Made by a program: the position numbers and the translations under genes
Notes under the pieces: generated by a model
What the model saw: the letters and a program-made list of their open reading frames with translations, nothing else
The model's database searches: none
What the model was told of the DNA's origin: nothing
Origin: Bacillus mobilis
Lineage (GTDB): Bacteria > Bacillota > Bacilli > Bacillales > Bacillaceae_G
Reading direction: 5' to 3'
Length of the DNA stretch: 63,741 bases
Assembly (NCBI RefSeq): GCF_001884045.1
Contig: NZ_MACF01000125.1
Coordinates: forward strand, 1-63,741
In this document: positions 38,405 through 48,066 of the stretch, piece by piece
Layout: every line of letters starts with the position of its first letter
Position numbering within the stretch: position 1 is the stretch's first letter

Positions 38405-38470
38405 AAAAAAGCCTCCCTCATCTATTCTTTCATAAATGTATACAGACGAGGAAGGCACTTCGTTCAAATA

Positions 38471-39028
38471 TTATTTTATTTTTTTAATAATCTTTGCAGG
38501 ATTTCCGCCAACTACTACATTATCCGGCACATCTTTCGTTACGACGGCGCCAGATGCGATCACCGCGTTGTCTCCAATTGTGACACCAGGATTAATAATC
38601 GCTCTTCCGCCAATCCATACGTTATCTCCAATTGTAACTGGTTTTCCGTATTCTGATCCACTTATGCGCTCTACTGGGTCAAGCGGGTGTGTTGCTGTAT
38701 AAATGTGAACACCTGGAGCTAACATACAGTTCACTCCGATTGTCACCGGACACACGTCTAAAATCGTACAATCAAAGTTCGCGTAAAAATTTTCACCAAC
38801 GTGAATGTTATAACCATAATCACATCTAAAAGAAGATTCAAGATGAATGTTATCTCCAGTCGTTCCGAATAATTCTTTTACGATTTCGCTACGCTCTTTT
38901 AATTGTACTTCTGGCGTTTCATTTAATTTTCTCGTTAGTATACGAGCTTGCTCCCTCTCTTGAACCAAAACAGGATCAGCTGGTATGTACATTTCCCCTA
39001 GTATCATCTTTTCTTTTTCTGTTTTCAT
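38471..39028 (-). CDS. maa: Maltose O-acetyltransferase, hexapeptide family
   Basis: This left-handed beta-helix acetyltransferase has 185 residues. It transfers acetyl from acetyl-CoA to glucose or maltose. The catalytic histidine segment [15 protein letters not shown] lies near residue 113. Hexapeptide repeats ([20 protein letters not shown]) follow. The start at 39028 follows AAAGGGGAGAAGG. The true sugar substrate is uncertain, as close homologues include other O-acetyltransferases. Confidence 0.85.
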   Translation of the reverse strand: MKTEKEKMILGEMYIPADPVLVQEREQARILTRKLNETPEVQLKERSEIVKELFGTTGDNIHLESSFRCDYGYNIHVGENFYANFDCTILDVCPVTIGVNCMLAPGVHIYTATHPLDPVERISGSEYGKPVTIGDNVWIGGRAIINPGVTIGDNAVIASGAVVTKDVPDNVVVGGNPAKIIKKIK

Positions 39029-39081
39029 TTCCTTCTCCCCTTTAACTCGTATGTATAAGTTTATGATACCATAAAAAAAGA

Positions 39082-39112
39082 AAGGTCTGAACATATTACT
39101 TGTTCAGACCTT
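39082..39112 (-). terminator. acsA terminator
   Basis: AAGGTCTGAACA pairs with TGTTCAGACCTT around a seven-base loop, followed by TTTCTTTTTTTATGG on the minus strand. Confidence 0.8.
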
Positions 39113-39118
39113 CCTCTC

Positions 39119-40837
39119 TTAATCTTCCATCGTTGATAAATCACCTGTTGGTAAGTTTAATTCCCACGCTTTTAATACGCGGCGCATAATTTTACCACTT
39201 CTCGTTTTCGGTAATTTATCTCTAAATTCAATTTGTCTTGGCGCTGCATGAGCTGCTAGTCCTTTCTTTACAAATTGACGAATCTCTTCTTTTAATTCAT
39301 CAGATGGTTCGTATCCTGCCCGAAGCGCAATAAATGCTTTAATGATTTCTCCGCGCACTGGATCAGGAATACCAATTACACCAGCCTCTGCAACAGCAGC
39401 ATGCTCGATTAATTTGCTTTCTACTTCAAACGGACCAACGCGCTCACCTGATGTCATAATTACATCATCAATACGCCCTTGGAACCAGAAGTATCCATCT
39501 TCATCCATATAAGCAGAGTCACCTGATACGTACCAATCTCCCGGCATAAAGTAAGATTCATACTTTTGCTGGTTATTCCAGATACCACGCATCATCGCTG
39601 GCCAACCTTTACCAATTGCTAAGTTACCCATTGTGTATGGAGGAACTTCATTTCCTTCATTATCAACAATCGCTGCTTTCACACCTGGAATTGGTTTACC
39701 CATTGAACCTGGACGGATTTCCATACAAGGGTAGTTACAAATAACTTGTCCACCTGTTTCTGTCATCCACCACGTATCATGAATACGAAGTCCAAATGCG
39801 TTCATACCCCAGCGAATTACTTCTGGATTTAACGGTTCACCAACGCTTAATACGTGACGAACTTGTGATAAATCATATTTTTTAATTGCATCTTGTCCAG
39901 CTCCCATTAACATACGGAACGCAGTTGGCGCACTGTACCAAACTGTTACACCGTAATCTTGCAGTGCTTCATACCACGCTTCTGGACTAAAGCGGCCACC
40001 TAAAACAACATTTGATGCCCCAACTAACCACGGTGCGAAAATACCGTAAGCTGTTCCAGTTACCCAGCCTGGGTCAGCTGTACACCAATATACATCGTCT
40101 TCTTTTAAATCTAATACCCATTTCGCCGTTTGATGGTGCTGCACCATTGCATTTTGCGCATGAAGCACACCTTTTGGCTTACCAGTAGAACCAGACGTGT
40201 AATGTAGAATTAAACCGTCTTCACGGCCTAACCATTCAATATGTAATTCTTTTGAAGCTTGTTCAAATAAAGGGTTAAACGCTACCGTTTTACCGCCTTC
40301 TTCTACATTATCTCCAACAAGGAAGACTGTTTTTAAAGCTGGTAAATCATTTAATGGTACGCGCTCTAACAATTCAGGCGTTGTAATTAACACCTTTGCT
40401 TCGCTATCTTCTAAACGATCGCGAACTGCGCCTTCCATAAATGCTTCAAATAGCGGACCAACGATTGCCCCTAATTTCACTGCACCTAAAAGCGCAAAAT
40501 ATAATTCTGGAGAACGCGGCATAAAAATAAAAACGCGATCGCCTTTTTCTACATCGCCATAATTTTTCAGGACGTTTCCTGCTTTATTAGAAAAATCCTT
40601 CATTTCCTTAAATGTATACTTCTCTTTTCGCGATCCATCTTGATAATAAAGGGCTACTTTATTCTTTCGATCGGATTTCGCATGCTTATCAATTGCCTCA
40701 TACGCCATATTTACTCGGCCTGTCTCATTCCAAGTAAAATTTTTATTAACCTCTTCCCAGTTAAAATTCGCGTATGCCTCATCATAATTCGGCAAATTAT
40801 TTTCTCCTTTAATGACAGGAAGCGTTTCTACTTTCAT
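39119..40837 (-). CDS. acsA: Acetyl-CoA synthetase
   Basis: The enzyme makes acetyl-CoA from acetate, ATP and CoA, allowing growth on acetate. It has 572 residues, as in B. subtilis AcsA. The AMP-binding motif HYTSGSTGKPKGV lies near residue 210, and the C-terminal lysine that is acetylated by AcuA lies in PKTRSGKIMRRVL near residue 549. It is divergent from acuABC, which control that lysine, with an AT-rich intergenic region between. No clear cre site was found there. Confidence 0.96.
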   Translation of the reverse strand: MKVETLPVIKGENNLPNYDEAYANFNWEEVNKNFTWNETGRVNMAYEAIDKHAKSDRKNKVALYYQDGSRKEKYTFKEMKDFSNKAGNVLKNYGDVEKGDRVFIFMPRSPELYFALLGAVKLGAIVGPLFEAFMEGAVRDRLEDSEAKVLITTPELLERVPLNDLPALKTVFLVGDNVEEGGKTVAFNPLFEQASKELHIEWLGREDGLILHYTSGSTGKPKGVLHAQNAMVQHHQTAKWVLDLKEDDVYWCTADPGWVTGTAYGIFAPWLVGASNVVLGGRFSPEAWYEALQDYGVTVWYSAPTAFRMLMGAGQDAIKKYDLSQVRHVLSVGEPLNPEVIRWGMNAFGLRIHDTWWMTETGGQVICNYPCMEIRPGSMGKPIPGVKAAIVDNEGNEVPPYTMGNLAIGKGWPAMMRGIWNNQQKYESYFMPGDWYVSGDSAYMDEDGYFWFQGRIDDVIMTSGERVGPFEVESKLIEHAAVAEAGVIGIPDPVRGEIIKAFIALRAGYEPSDELKEEIRQFVKKGLAAHAAPRQIEFRDKLPKTRSGKIMRRVLKAWELNLPTGDLSTMED

Positions 40838-41013
40838 ACTTTACATCCCCCTCCTATGTATTCTATTATCTATTATAATAATATTATTTAAAATTTTCAG
40901 TATATTTGTTGATTTTTAGACAAATTTTTAATGACAAATTTCGATTCACATCGCATATATTATAAAGTACGATATGAATAGATTCACAAACCCTCAAGGT
41001 GGTGAGCAATACA

Positions 41014-41646
41014 TTGATTCATAAAAAAATATATAATGCTAGAAACTTAAAAACAGCGAAAGGCACTTTAATTATTGAAGGTCCTGTCTCTACACATAAC
41101 TTAGAAATGTATGAATTTCATCCAGATTTAATTGCGTTTCGTCCTGCCGAGCAGCAATATAAAGCAATTGTCGAAATTTCTAAATTACCAGAAGCTCGTC
41201 TCATTATTGCTAGACATGACCAAACGATTGTTGGATATGTTACATACTTGTATCCTGATCCACTCGAACGATGGTCAGAAGGAAAGATAGAAAACTTAAT
41301 TGAACTCGGGGCGATTGAAGTTGTCCCTGCCTTCCGCGGTTGCGCTGTCGGAAAGAACTTATTAGAAGTTTCAATGATGGACGACCATATGGAAGATTAC
41401 ATTATATTGACGACTGAATATTATTGGCACTGGGATTTAAAACAAACAGGCTTAAATGTTTGGGAGTACCGAAAAGTAATGGAAAAAATGATGAATGCTG
41501 GTGGCTTACAATGGATGGCTACAGATGATCCTGAAATTTGTTCGCATCCTGCTAACTGTTTAATGGTCCGCATCGGTAAACGCGTTGATACGGATTCTAT
41601 TCAAGCATTTGATCGTCTACGTTTTCACAATCGTTTTATGTATTAA
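41014..41646 (+). CDS. acuA: Protein acetyltransferase AcuA
   Basis: This GNAT-type acetyltransferase inactivates AcsA by acetylating its active-site lysine. The protein has 210 residues, the usual AcuA length. The acetyl-CoA motif lies in VVPAFRGCAVGKNLLE near residue 110. I chose the TTG start at 41014 because AAGGTGGTG lies about 10 bases upstream; it gives the expected N-terminus. It is first in acuABC. Confidence 0.93.
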   Translation: MIHKKIYNARNLKTAKGTLIIEGPVSTHNLEMYEFHPDLIAFRPAEQQYKAIVEISKLPEARLIIARHDQTIVGYVTYLYPDPLERWSEGKIENLIELGAIEVVPAFRGCAVGKNLLEVSMMDDHMEDYIILTTEYYWHWDLKQTGLNVWEYRKVMEKMMNAGGLQWMATDDPEICSHPANCLMVRIGKRVDTDSIQAFDRLRFHNRFMY

Positions 41647-41663
41647 TAAAGGGGGCAACTGGA

Positions 41664-42308
41664 ATGATTGTAGAAGAAATTATGAATCAAGATGTGGTGA
41701 CACTACACCCAAACGATACAATCGAAACAGCAATCCGAACGATACGCACGAAAGGCATTCGGCACATTCCAATTGTCGATCAAAATAATCATGTCGTAGG
41801 CATTATTTCTGATCGGGATGTAAGAGATGCAAGTCCGTCTATTTTAGATGAACAAGTTTCACTCGATATGCTGAAGCAACCACTTGAACTGATTATGAAA
41901 CACCCTGTTATGACTTGCCATCCTCTCGATTTCGTTGAGGAAATTGCCACTTTATTCTTCGAAAATAAAATTGGCTGTCTTCCTGTTACAAAAGCAGGAA
42001 AGTTAGTAGGAATCATCTCTGAATCTACTGTACTGCACACGTTAGTGAAATTAACAGGAGCACATCAACCGAGTTCACAAATTGAAATTCAAGTAAAAAA
42101 TGAACCTGGCATTCTCGGAAAAGTCGTTGCCATTTTTAGTGAATTACAAATCAATATCGTGAGCGTTCTCGTCTACCCAGCAAAAGATGAGAATGATAAA
42201 GTACTCGTTTTCCGCATTCAAACGATGAATCCGCTAAAAGTGATTGATGCACTTGAAGTAGAAGGCTACCGCGTATTATGGCCGAATATCATGGGGATGC
42301 AAGCATGA
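41664..42308 (+). CDS. acuB: AcuB, CBS and ACT domain protein
   Basis: This 214-residue protein carries two CBS domains, at about residues 7-57 and 77-130 (IVEEIMNQDV and IMKHPVMTCHP), followed by an ACT domain (VKNEPGILGKVVAIFSELQI). It may sense adenylate or an amino acid and modulate the AcuA/AcuC system, but its function is not established. It starts 17 bases after acuA behind AAAGGGGG and overlaps acuC by four bases. Confidence 0.93.
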   Translation: MIVEEIMNQDVVTLHPNDTIETAIRTIRTKGIRHIPIVDQNNHVVGIISDRDVRDASPSILDEQVSLDMLKQPLELIMKHPVMTCHPLDFVEEIATLFFENKIGCLPVTKAGKLVGIISESTVLHTLVKLTGAHQPSSQIEIQVKNEPGILGKVVAIFSELQINIVSVLVYPAKDENDKVLVFRIQTMNPLKVIDALEVEGYRVLWPNIMGMQA

Positions 42309-43471
42309 GTAGCGCATTTATTTATTCGGATGACTTTCGGGGCTATTCGTTTAGCCCTGATCATCCTTTTAACCAACTGCGCGTCACACTCACGTATGAT
42401 TTATTACAAAAGGGCGGTTTTATCTCTCCTTCCCAAATCATCTCACCACGGATGGCTACAGATGAAGAGATTGCCTACGTTCATACAGAGGAATACATAA
42501 ATGCAGTAAAACGTGCTGGAGAAGGTAAGTTAGAAAAATCAATTGCGATGACATATGGACTTGGAACAGAAGATACACCGATGTTTCCAAATATGCACGA
42601 AGCAAGCGCATTACTCGTTGGCGGTACGTTAACAGCTGTCGATGCTGTTCTTTCCGGGAAAGTAAAACACGCGCTTAATTTAGGCGGCGGCTTACATCAC
42701 GGATTCCGCGGCAAGGCATCTGGCTTTTGCATTTATAACGATAGTTCCATCGCAATGAAATATATTCAGAAGAAATACGGTTTACGCGTCTTATATATTG
42801 ATACAGATGCTCATCACGGTGATGGTGTACAGTGGTCTTTTTATGACGATCCTAACATATGCACCATTTCCCTACATGAAACTGGGCGTTATTTATTCCC
42901 TGGAACTGGTGCTGTAAATGAACGCGGACAAGGAAATGGCTACAGTTATTCTTTTAACGTTCCACTCGATGCTTTTACAGAGGACGAATCGTTTTTAGAT
43001 TCATATCGAACTGTCGTAAAAGAAGTTGCCGCCTACTTTAAACCGGATATTATTTTAACGCAAAATGGCGCTGACGCACATTATTACGACCCACTTACAC
43101 ACCTTTGCGCAACGATGAATATTTACCGTGAAATACCGAAGCTCGCTCGCGAAATCGCTAACGAATATTGTGAAGGTCGCTGGATTGCTGTCGGCGGCGG
43201 TGGCTATGATCACTGGCGCGTCGTCCCAAGAGCTTGGGCACTCATTTGGCTCGAAATGAACAATATCCAAAACATCTCAGGTTATCTTCCTCCAGAATGG
43301 ATTGACGCTTGGAAAGGACAAGCCGAAACAGAACTTCCCCTCACATGGGAAGATCCAGACAACATGTATAAACCTATCCCCCGCAAACCAGAAATTGAAG
43401 AAAAGAATGCATTAACTGTAACGAAATCCCTTGAAATTATTCGGAATAATATGACAAAATCTTTGTACTAA
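42305..43471 (+). CDS. acuC: Acetoin utilisation protein AcuC, class I deacetylase
   Basis: This zinc-dependent deacetylase of the class I histone deacetylase fold has 388 residues. It removes the acetyl group from AcsA and restores activity. The zinc and catalytic residues are visible in GGGLHHGFRGKASGFCIYND and DTDAHHGDGVQWSFY, near residues 130 and 170. Its ATG overlaps the acuB stop (ATGA). A terminator follows directly. Confidence 0.95.
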   Translation: MSSAFIYSDDFRGYSFSPDHPFNQLRVTLTYDLLQKGGFISPSQIISPRMATDEEIAYVHTEEYINAVKRAGEGKLEKSIAMTYGLGTEDTPMFPNMHEASALLVGGTLTAVDAVLSGKVKHALNLGGGLHHGFRGKASGFCIYNDSSIAMKYIQKKYGLRVLYIDTDAHHGDGVQWSFYDDPNICTISLHETGRYLFPGTGAVNERGQGNGYSYSFNVPLDAFTEDESFLDSYRTVVKEVAAYFKPDIILTQNGADAHYYDPLTHLCATMNIYREIPKLAREIANEYCEGRWIAVGGGGYDHWRVVPRAWALIWLEMNNIQNISGYLPPEWIDAWKGQAETELPLTWEDPDNMYKPIPRKPEIEEKNALTVTKSLEIIRNNMTKSLY

Positions 43472-43476
43472 AGAAA

Positions 43477-43506
43477 AAGGAGGCTCGTTTTTGAATAGCC
43501 TCCTTT
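43477..43506 (+). terminator. acuABC terminator
   Basis: AAAGGAGGCT pairs with AGCCTCCTTTT around an 11-base loop. Confidence 0.75.
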
Positions 43507-43534
43507 TATTTATAGCTTGCTAGTATTGTCGTTT

Positions 43535-43660
43535 TCTGTCGGTAAGTCGATATATTTTGATAATCGCTGATATATTTCGAGTTGCGCCGATATATCTTAA
43601 GATTCGCTGATATATTTTAATAATCGCCGATATATTTCGATAATCGCTGATATATTTTAT
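43535..43660 (+). repeat. Tandem array of six 20-bp GATATATTT units
   Basis: GATATATYTT starts recur at 43549, 43569, 43589, 43609, 43629 and 43649, exactly 20 bases apart. The other half of each unit is a variable TAATCGCT- or GTTGCGCC-like segment. The array is preceded by GTCGGTAAGTC. A related array of six units lies in the other orientation at 52446, and a single unit at 20594. It occupies the gap between acuC and a hydrolase gene. Confidence 0.85.
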
Positions 43661-43706
43661 TTAAGAATTGGCTGGTCCAACTTTTATAAGAAAAGGTCGT
43701 GATATT

Positions 43707-44546
43707 ATGTGGAAGCAACAAATGGTCCCCACAAAACGTGGCACATTTGAACTCTTTACAAAAGGAAATGGCGAACCACTTTGCATTACACATCACTATT
43801 CACAATTTAATGAAACTGGTGATTACTTTGCGGATGTTTTCACCGCTACGCATCGTGTATTCCTTATTAACTTACGAGACGCTGGTAATTCTGAAAAAGC
43901 CAATTCTGAAAAAGAATTAAGTATGATTGAAACAATTCACGATTTAGAAGCTATACGAGAAGCTTTACAACTTCCAACATGGCATTTCGCCGGTCATTCA
44001 ACAGGTGGTATGCTTGGACTTTTATATGCAATTACATATCCAAGTTCCTTACAATCATTAGTCATGGCCGGAGCTGCAGCAAGTAATTATATCGAAACAC
44101 CATTTTGCATTTATCACCCAGCACATCCACAGTTTCATTATATGCAAAAACTCATCGAAAACTTAAAAAGCCCTCACCTTACAAATGCAGAAAGTAAAGA
44201 ACTATCTACTAAGAGAACAAAATTATCATTATATAAACCAGAAAACTACAACTCTTATTTTTGTAAACCAATCAAAAAAACAATGTCCGCTAGCCGGATG
44301 AACGCTTTCGCTCATGAATACCCGTCATTTGATTTAAGAGAGAAGTTACCCTCCATCCAAACAAAGACCCTTATTATATGTGGAAGGCATGATGTACAGT
44401 GCCCAATTCAGTATTCTATTGAGATGCATAACGGTATACGTAATTCTATCTTTGTGACATTTGAGGAGAGTAACCATTATCCCTTTTTAGAAGAAGCTGC
44501 TCAGTTTACTTCTACTACTCAAACATTTTATAAATCATTACACTAG
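43707..44546 (+). CDS. Alpha/beta hydrolase
   Basis: This 279-residue alpha/beta-fold hydrolase has the nucleophile elbow GHSTGG near residue 97, the acid in RHDVQCPI near residue 225 and histidine in ESNHYPFLEEA near residue 255. The sequence resembles proline iminopeptidase-type enzymes and other small hydrolases, without a clear substrate. The start at 43707 follows AAAAGG; a longer frame to 43668 has none. Confidence 0.8.
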   Translation: MWKQQMVPTKRGTFELFTKGNGEPLCITHHYSQFNETGDYFADVFTATHRVFLINLRDAGNSEKANSEKELSMIETIHDLEAIREALQLPTWHFAGHSTGGMLGLLYAITYPSSLQSLVMAGAAASNYIETPFCIYHPAHPQFHYMQKLIENLKSPHLTNAESKELSTKRTKLSLYKPENYNSYFCKPIKKTMSASRMNAFAHEYPSFDLREKLPSIQTKTLIICGRHDVQCPIQYSIEMHNGIRNSIFVTFEESNHYPFLEEAAQFTSTTQTFYKSLH

Positions 44547-44564
44547 CACCGTTATTATTAAGAA

Positions 44565-44595
44565 AAGCTCACAGTCTCTATAAGACTATGAGCTT
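44565..44595. terminator. Bidirectional terminator
   Basis: AAGCTCA and AGTCT pair with AGACT and TGAGCTT with one mismatch, flanked by A and T runs. Confidence 0.7.
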
Positions 44596-44600
44596 AATTT

Positions 44601-44877
44601 TCAGAATAAATATTTCGTACTATATAAAAATAAAAGATAAAAGGAAAAGAGCACCAAACCTACATCAAACAACACTGACTTTTTATCCCCTTCTTTTAAA
44701 CCTATCGTAATATTAAAAATGCTTCTAACTATCCAAACTAACACCAAAAATAACCAGCCGAAATGATCATTTGTATAATCTTCATCATAAAACATTTGTA
44801 TTGCACCAATAATTAATAAAATAATTATAATATTAGTTCCAATCCTTAAGACCTTGTTTGATTTATCATCTTTTCAT
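44601..44877 (-). pseudogene. Small membrane protein gene with a frameshift near its start
   Basis: From the ATG at 44877 (behind GGGAG) the frame reads ATG AAA and then runs out at AGA TGA. Dropping one A of the four-A run at 44871-44874 opens a continuous frame of about 91 codons. That frame has three membrane helices (TNIIIILLIIGAIQMFY, WLFLVLVWIV and VGLVLFSFYLLFLY). The remaining open part from 44795 begins in mid-helix without a ribosome site. The gene is therefore probably disrupted by one base, or the base is a sequencing error. Confidence 0.55.
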
Positions 44878-44984
44878 GTATCTCCCAAAATGTAGCACGC
44901 CCTCTCATACTCCCCTATGTTTTATTTCTCTTTATATTTTAACATAAATTACCTATTATTCCCTTTTTGTTCAAATAACATAAA

Positions 44985-45008
44985 AAACCTGCCAATTACT
45001 CGGCAGGT
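44985..45008 (-). terminator. Terminator of the two-component operon
   Basis: ACCTGCC pairs with GGCAGGT around an eight-base loop, followed by TTTTTTA on the minus strand. Confidence 0.8.
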
Positions 45009-45011
45009 ACG

Positions 45012-45701
45012 TTACACGTTAAAGCGATAACCAGCTCCCCACACCGTTTCAATATATTGCGGGTGAGCAGGATCTCTTTCAATTTTTTCACGTAGCTTTC
45101 TAATGTGAACAACGACAGTGGCTAAATCGCCAGCTGAGTCTAGTCCCCAAATACGTTCAAATAACTGTTCTTTATTTAATACTTGGTTTGGATGCGTCAC
45201 AAAGAATGTTAATAAATCGAATTCCTTCGTTGTAAACGCGATTTCTTCATTGTTTATAAAAACCTTTCTCGCTCGCTGATCAATAGAAATTCCGTGAATG
45301 TATAACGTATCGCGTTGCTTACTCACATTTCCTGACAATCTTTCATAACGAGAAATATGTGCCTTTACCCTTGCGACTAATTCACTCGGGCTAAACGGTT
45401 TCGTTATATAATCATCCGCTCCTAAACCGAGTCCGCGAATTTTATCTATATCTTCCTTCTTTGCTGAAACAAGTAAAATCGGAATGTCTTTTATAGCACG
45501 TATTTGTTTACAAATTTCAAAACCGCTCATCTTTGGAAGCATAATGTCTAAAATAATTAAATCATACTCTTCCTGCAAAGCCATTTGTAAACCTTTCTCT
45601 CCAGAATGTTCTACATCGACTTGAAAATCACTAATTTCTAAATAATCTCGCTGTAATTCTGCAATACTTATTTCATCTTCTACTAGTAAAATTCTCTTCA
45701 T
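45012..45701 (-). CDS. OmpR-family response regulator
   Basis: This 229-residue response regulator has a receiver domain with phospho-acceptor Asp52 (LIILDIMLPKMSG) and a lysine in ITKPFSPSELVAR. A winged-helix DNA-binding domain of the OmpR type forms the C-terminus (ENGLRTVVVHIRKLREKIE-like region, ending GAGYRFNV). It begins one base after the kinase stop codon, with GTGGTGAG as ribosome site. The controlled genes are unknown. Confidence 0.93.
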   Translation of the reverse strand: MKRILLVEDEISIAELQRDYLEISDFQVDVEHSGEKGLQMALQEEYDLIILDIMLPKMSGFEICKQIRAIKDIPILLVSAKKEDIDKIRGLGLGADDYITKPFSPSELVARVKAHISRYERLSGNVSKQRDTLYIHGISIDQRARKVFINNEEIAFTTKEFDLLTFFVTHPNQVLNKEQLFERIWGLDSAGDLATVVVHIRKLREKIERDPAHPQYIETVWGAGYRFNV

Positions 45702-45702
45702 T

Positions 45703-47157
45703 CTACTCACCACATTCCTGTACTTTTTTCAATGAGAAGAAAATACTTGTACCTTCCCCAAGCTTACTTTCCGCCCAAATTTCCCCACCATGTTCTTCAA
45801 CAATTTGCTTCGCTATCGCTAAGCCAAGTCCACTTCCACCTGTGCTAGAATTTCGCGATTGCTCTGCACGATAAAACCGCTCAAATATATACGGCAGCGT
45901 ATCAGCTTCTATACCTGATCCATTGTCCATTACTTTCACAATAACAGTATTATTATCACTCAATACTGTTACAATAATTTTCTTCTCTTCTTTATCCATG
46001 TATTTCACACTATTATGAATTAAATTGGATATTACTCTATTTATCTTTTCGCAATCGGCCGTTACATATAGTGGTGATGAATGTAATTGTAAATGTACTT
46101 CTATACCTTCCTCACTTAAATCCATCTGCATCTCTTCTAATAATTCCTGCATAAACACGTTTAATTCTATCGTTTCAAACTGAAAGGGAACTCGATTCAA
46201 ATCTAGCTTCGAAAACAAAAAGAGCTCATCAATGAGTGTATCCATATGTTTTGCCTTCGTATGAATCGTTGTTAAATACTTATCCATTTTTTCTGGCGTA
46301 TTTGCGACTCCATCTTTTATACCTTCTACATATCCGATAATAGATGTAATCGGTGTTTTTAAATCATGAGATATGTTTGAAATGAGCTCTTTTCGATTTT
46401 CTTCATACTGTGTTTGTATCTCTATCGACTCTTTTAATCTCTTCCTCATTTCCTCAAATCCTTGATTTAATTGCCCAATTTCATCATGGGATGTAACTGG
46501 AATTTGAAAATCTAAATCCCCTTCTTTAATTCTCCCAGTCGCGTCTTTCAATACAAAAATTGGTTTTATCACACTTCTTGAGACGAAATAACTTAATAAT
46601 CCTATGAGTAAAATAGCTAACAATAAAAGCGCTCCGAACAAAATTGGAAATAACTTTTGTGTAAGATCAACAAATGAACTTTGCCTTTTTAGTACAAATA
46701 TACTCCCTTCTTCATCTCCGGGAAAATAAAAATCAAATTTTACATATCGATAAAATGTATCACCTAGTTCTGTTGTACCACGACTATTAATATTTGCTGA
46801 TTCAAATTTCGGAAGGGCTTCTTTTAAAGATACACTTTCCAATATTTTTGTAGCATAAGAAATGGTTTCTCCCTTTCTTACAACTATTTTCACACCTTCT
46901 TTTTCAAGCGATGAAACGAAAGATTCATCTAATAATTGTGATTGATTTTTCTTTGCCGCTAATTTCAATTCAATATACGCATTTTCTTCTTCTGGCGTAA
47001 GCGGTTTTTGAATATAGGAACTTTTATAGAAATTTTTCACTGATTCCAAGTCTCCTGTTATAGAAAAAACAATTAAAAATCCCGCGACTAATATGAGCGT
47101 GATGGAAACGAGAATAACAGCAATATAAGAGAATAAAAATCTTGTTTTAATAGACAT
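45703..47157 (-). CDS. Membrane sensor histidine kinase
   Basis: This 484-residue histidine kinase has an N-terminal membrane helix near residues 8-30. An extracellular domain of about 130 residues follows, then a second helix near residues 168-190 and a HAMP linker. The phospho-acceptor histidine is in NISHDLKTPITSI near residue 265. The ATP-binding domain has NSVKYM, DNGSGI and GGSGLGLAIAK boxes. Its extracellular sensor domain has no recognisable fold. It is the first gene of a kinase-regulator operon. The signal is unknown. Confidence 0.93.
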   Translation of the reverse strand: MSIKTRFLFSYIAVILVSITLILVAGFLIVFSITGDLESVKNFYKSSYIQKPLTPEEENAYIELKLAAKKNQSQLLDESFVSSLEKEGVKIVVRKGETISYATKILESVSLKEALPKFESANINSRGTTELGDTFYRYVKFDFYFPGDEEGSIFVLKRQSSFVDLTQKLFPILFGALLLLAILLIGLLSYFVSRSVIKPIFVLKDATGRIKEGDLDFQIPVTSHDEIGQLNQGFEEMRKRLKESIEIQTQYEENRKELISNISHDLKTPITSIIGYVEGIKDGVANTPEKMDKYLTTIHTKAKHMDTLIDELFLFSKLDLNRVPFQFETIELNVFMQELLEEMQMDLSEEGIEVHLQLHSSPLYVTADCEKINRVISNLIHNSVKYMDKEEKKIIVTVLSDNNTVIVKVMDNGSGIEADTLPYIFERFYRAEQSRNSSTGGSGLGLAIAKQIVEEHGGEIWAESKLGEGTSIFFSLKKVQECGE

Positions 47158-47306
47158 ATGTTACATCCTCACTTTACCAAACCTTATTACTCATAAGCAT
47201 AAAAATATATGTTCAAATACTCAAGCGATTTTATAGTAATTTTAGCGTCAGTTTATAAAAATTTAATGTTCTTCTTTTACAGTTGAAATGAGGAGGTTGA
47301 AATTCT

Positions 47307-47987
47307 ATGTTCAAAAAAACAGTAAGCATGATCTGTTGCGTAATTTTTTTGCAAGGATGCTCGCAAGAACAAGAAGTAAAAAAGGAGATGACAAACATGG
47401 AGACAGCGCTACTAGCAGCTACTGAGAAACAAGAAACGAATACTATTATATCGTTACTCAAAAAAGGGGCTAACATAAATATAAAAGACAATAAAGGACG
47501 TACTCCTCTTATGATTGCTACATACAAAAATGATGTAAAAACCGCAAAAGCGCTTATCGAAGCTGGTGCTGACGTAAACATCCAAGATGATATGAAAAAT
47601 AATCCTTTTCTATACGCCGGTGCTGAAGGTTACTTGGATATTTTAAAACTAACGATTGATGCTGGCGCAGATCCATCACTTACGAATCGTTACGGCGGAA
47701 CAGCTCTTATCCCTGCCTCAGAACATGGCTATATCGATGTTATTAAGGCACTCCTTACGCGAACAACTATTGATGTTAACCATGTAAATAATCTCGGATG
47801 GACTGCTTTAATGGAAGCCATCGTACTAAGTAACGGAAACGAAACACAACAACAAGTTATTCGCCTTCTTATTGAACACGGTGCAGATGTAAATATTCCA
47901 GACAACGATGGTGTTACCCCGCTAGAGCATGCTCGCGCCCATAACTTTGAAGAGATAGAGAAGATTTTGTTAGAAGGACGTAAATAA
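47307..47987 (+). CDS. Ankyrin-repeat lipoprotein
   Basis: This 226-residue secreted protein has an N-terminal signal peptide ending in the lipobox LQGCS (Cys18). It should be anchored outside the cell. About five ankyrin repeats follow, such as LLKKGANINIKDNKGRTPLM and LIEAGADVNIQDD. A ribosome site (GAGGAGG) precedes the ATG. It is divergent from the two-component system. Ankyrin repeats imply a protein partner, which is unknown. Confidence 0.85.
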   Translation: MFKKTVSMICCVIFLQGCSQEQEVKKEMTNMETALLAATEKQETNTIISLLKKGANINIKDNKGRTPLMIATYKNDVKTAKALIEAGADVNIQDDMKNNPFLYAGAEGYLDILKLTIDAGADPSLTNRYGGTALIPASEHGYIDVIKALLTRTTIDVNHVNNLGWTALMEAIVLSNGNETQQQVIRLLIEHGADVNIPDNDGVTPLEHARAHNFEEIEKILLEGRK

Positions 47988-48066
47988 AAAGCTAATTTTT
48001 GCCTTCCTCCCCCGCCCTATGCTACATTTAACCCGTTATATCAATATTAATAGGGTGGGAATAAAA

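Noticed and set aside
40838-41013. cre site between acsA and acuA
   Set aside because: I scanned for TGNAANCGN and found no good match, although CcpA control is known in B. subtilis.
43535-43660. Possible CRISPR array
   Set aside because: The units are 20 bp with no room for spacers, and no cas genes are in the window.
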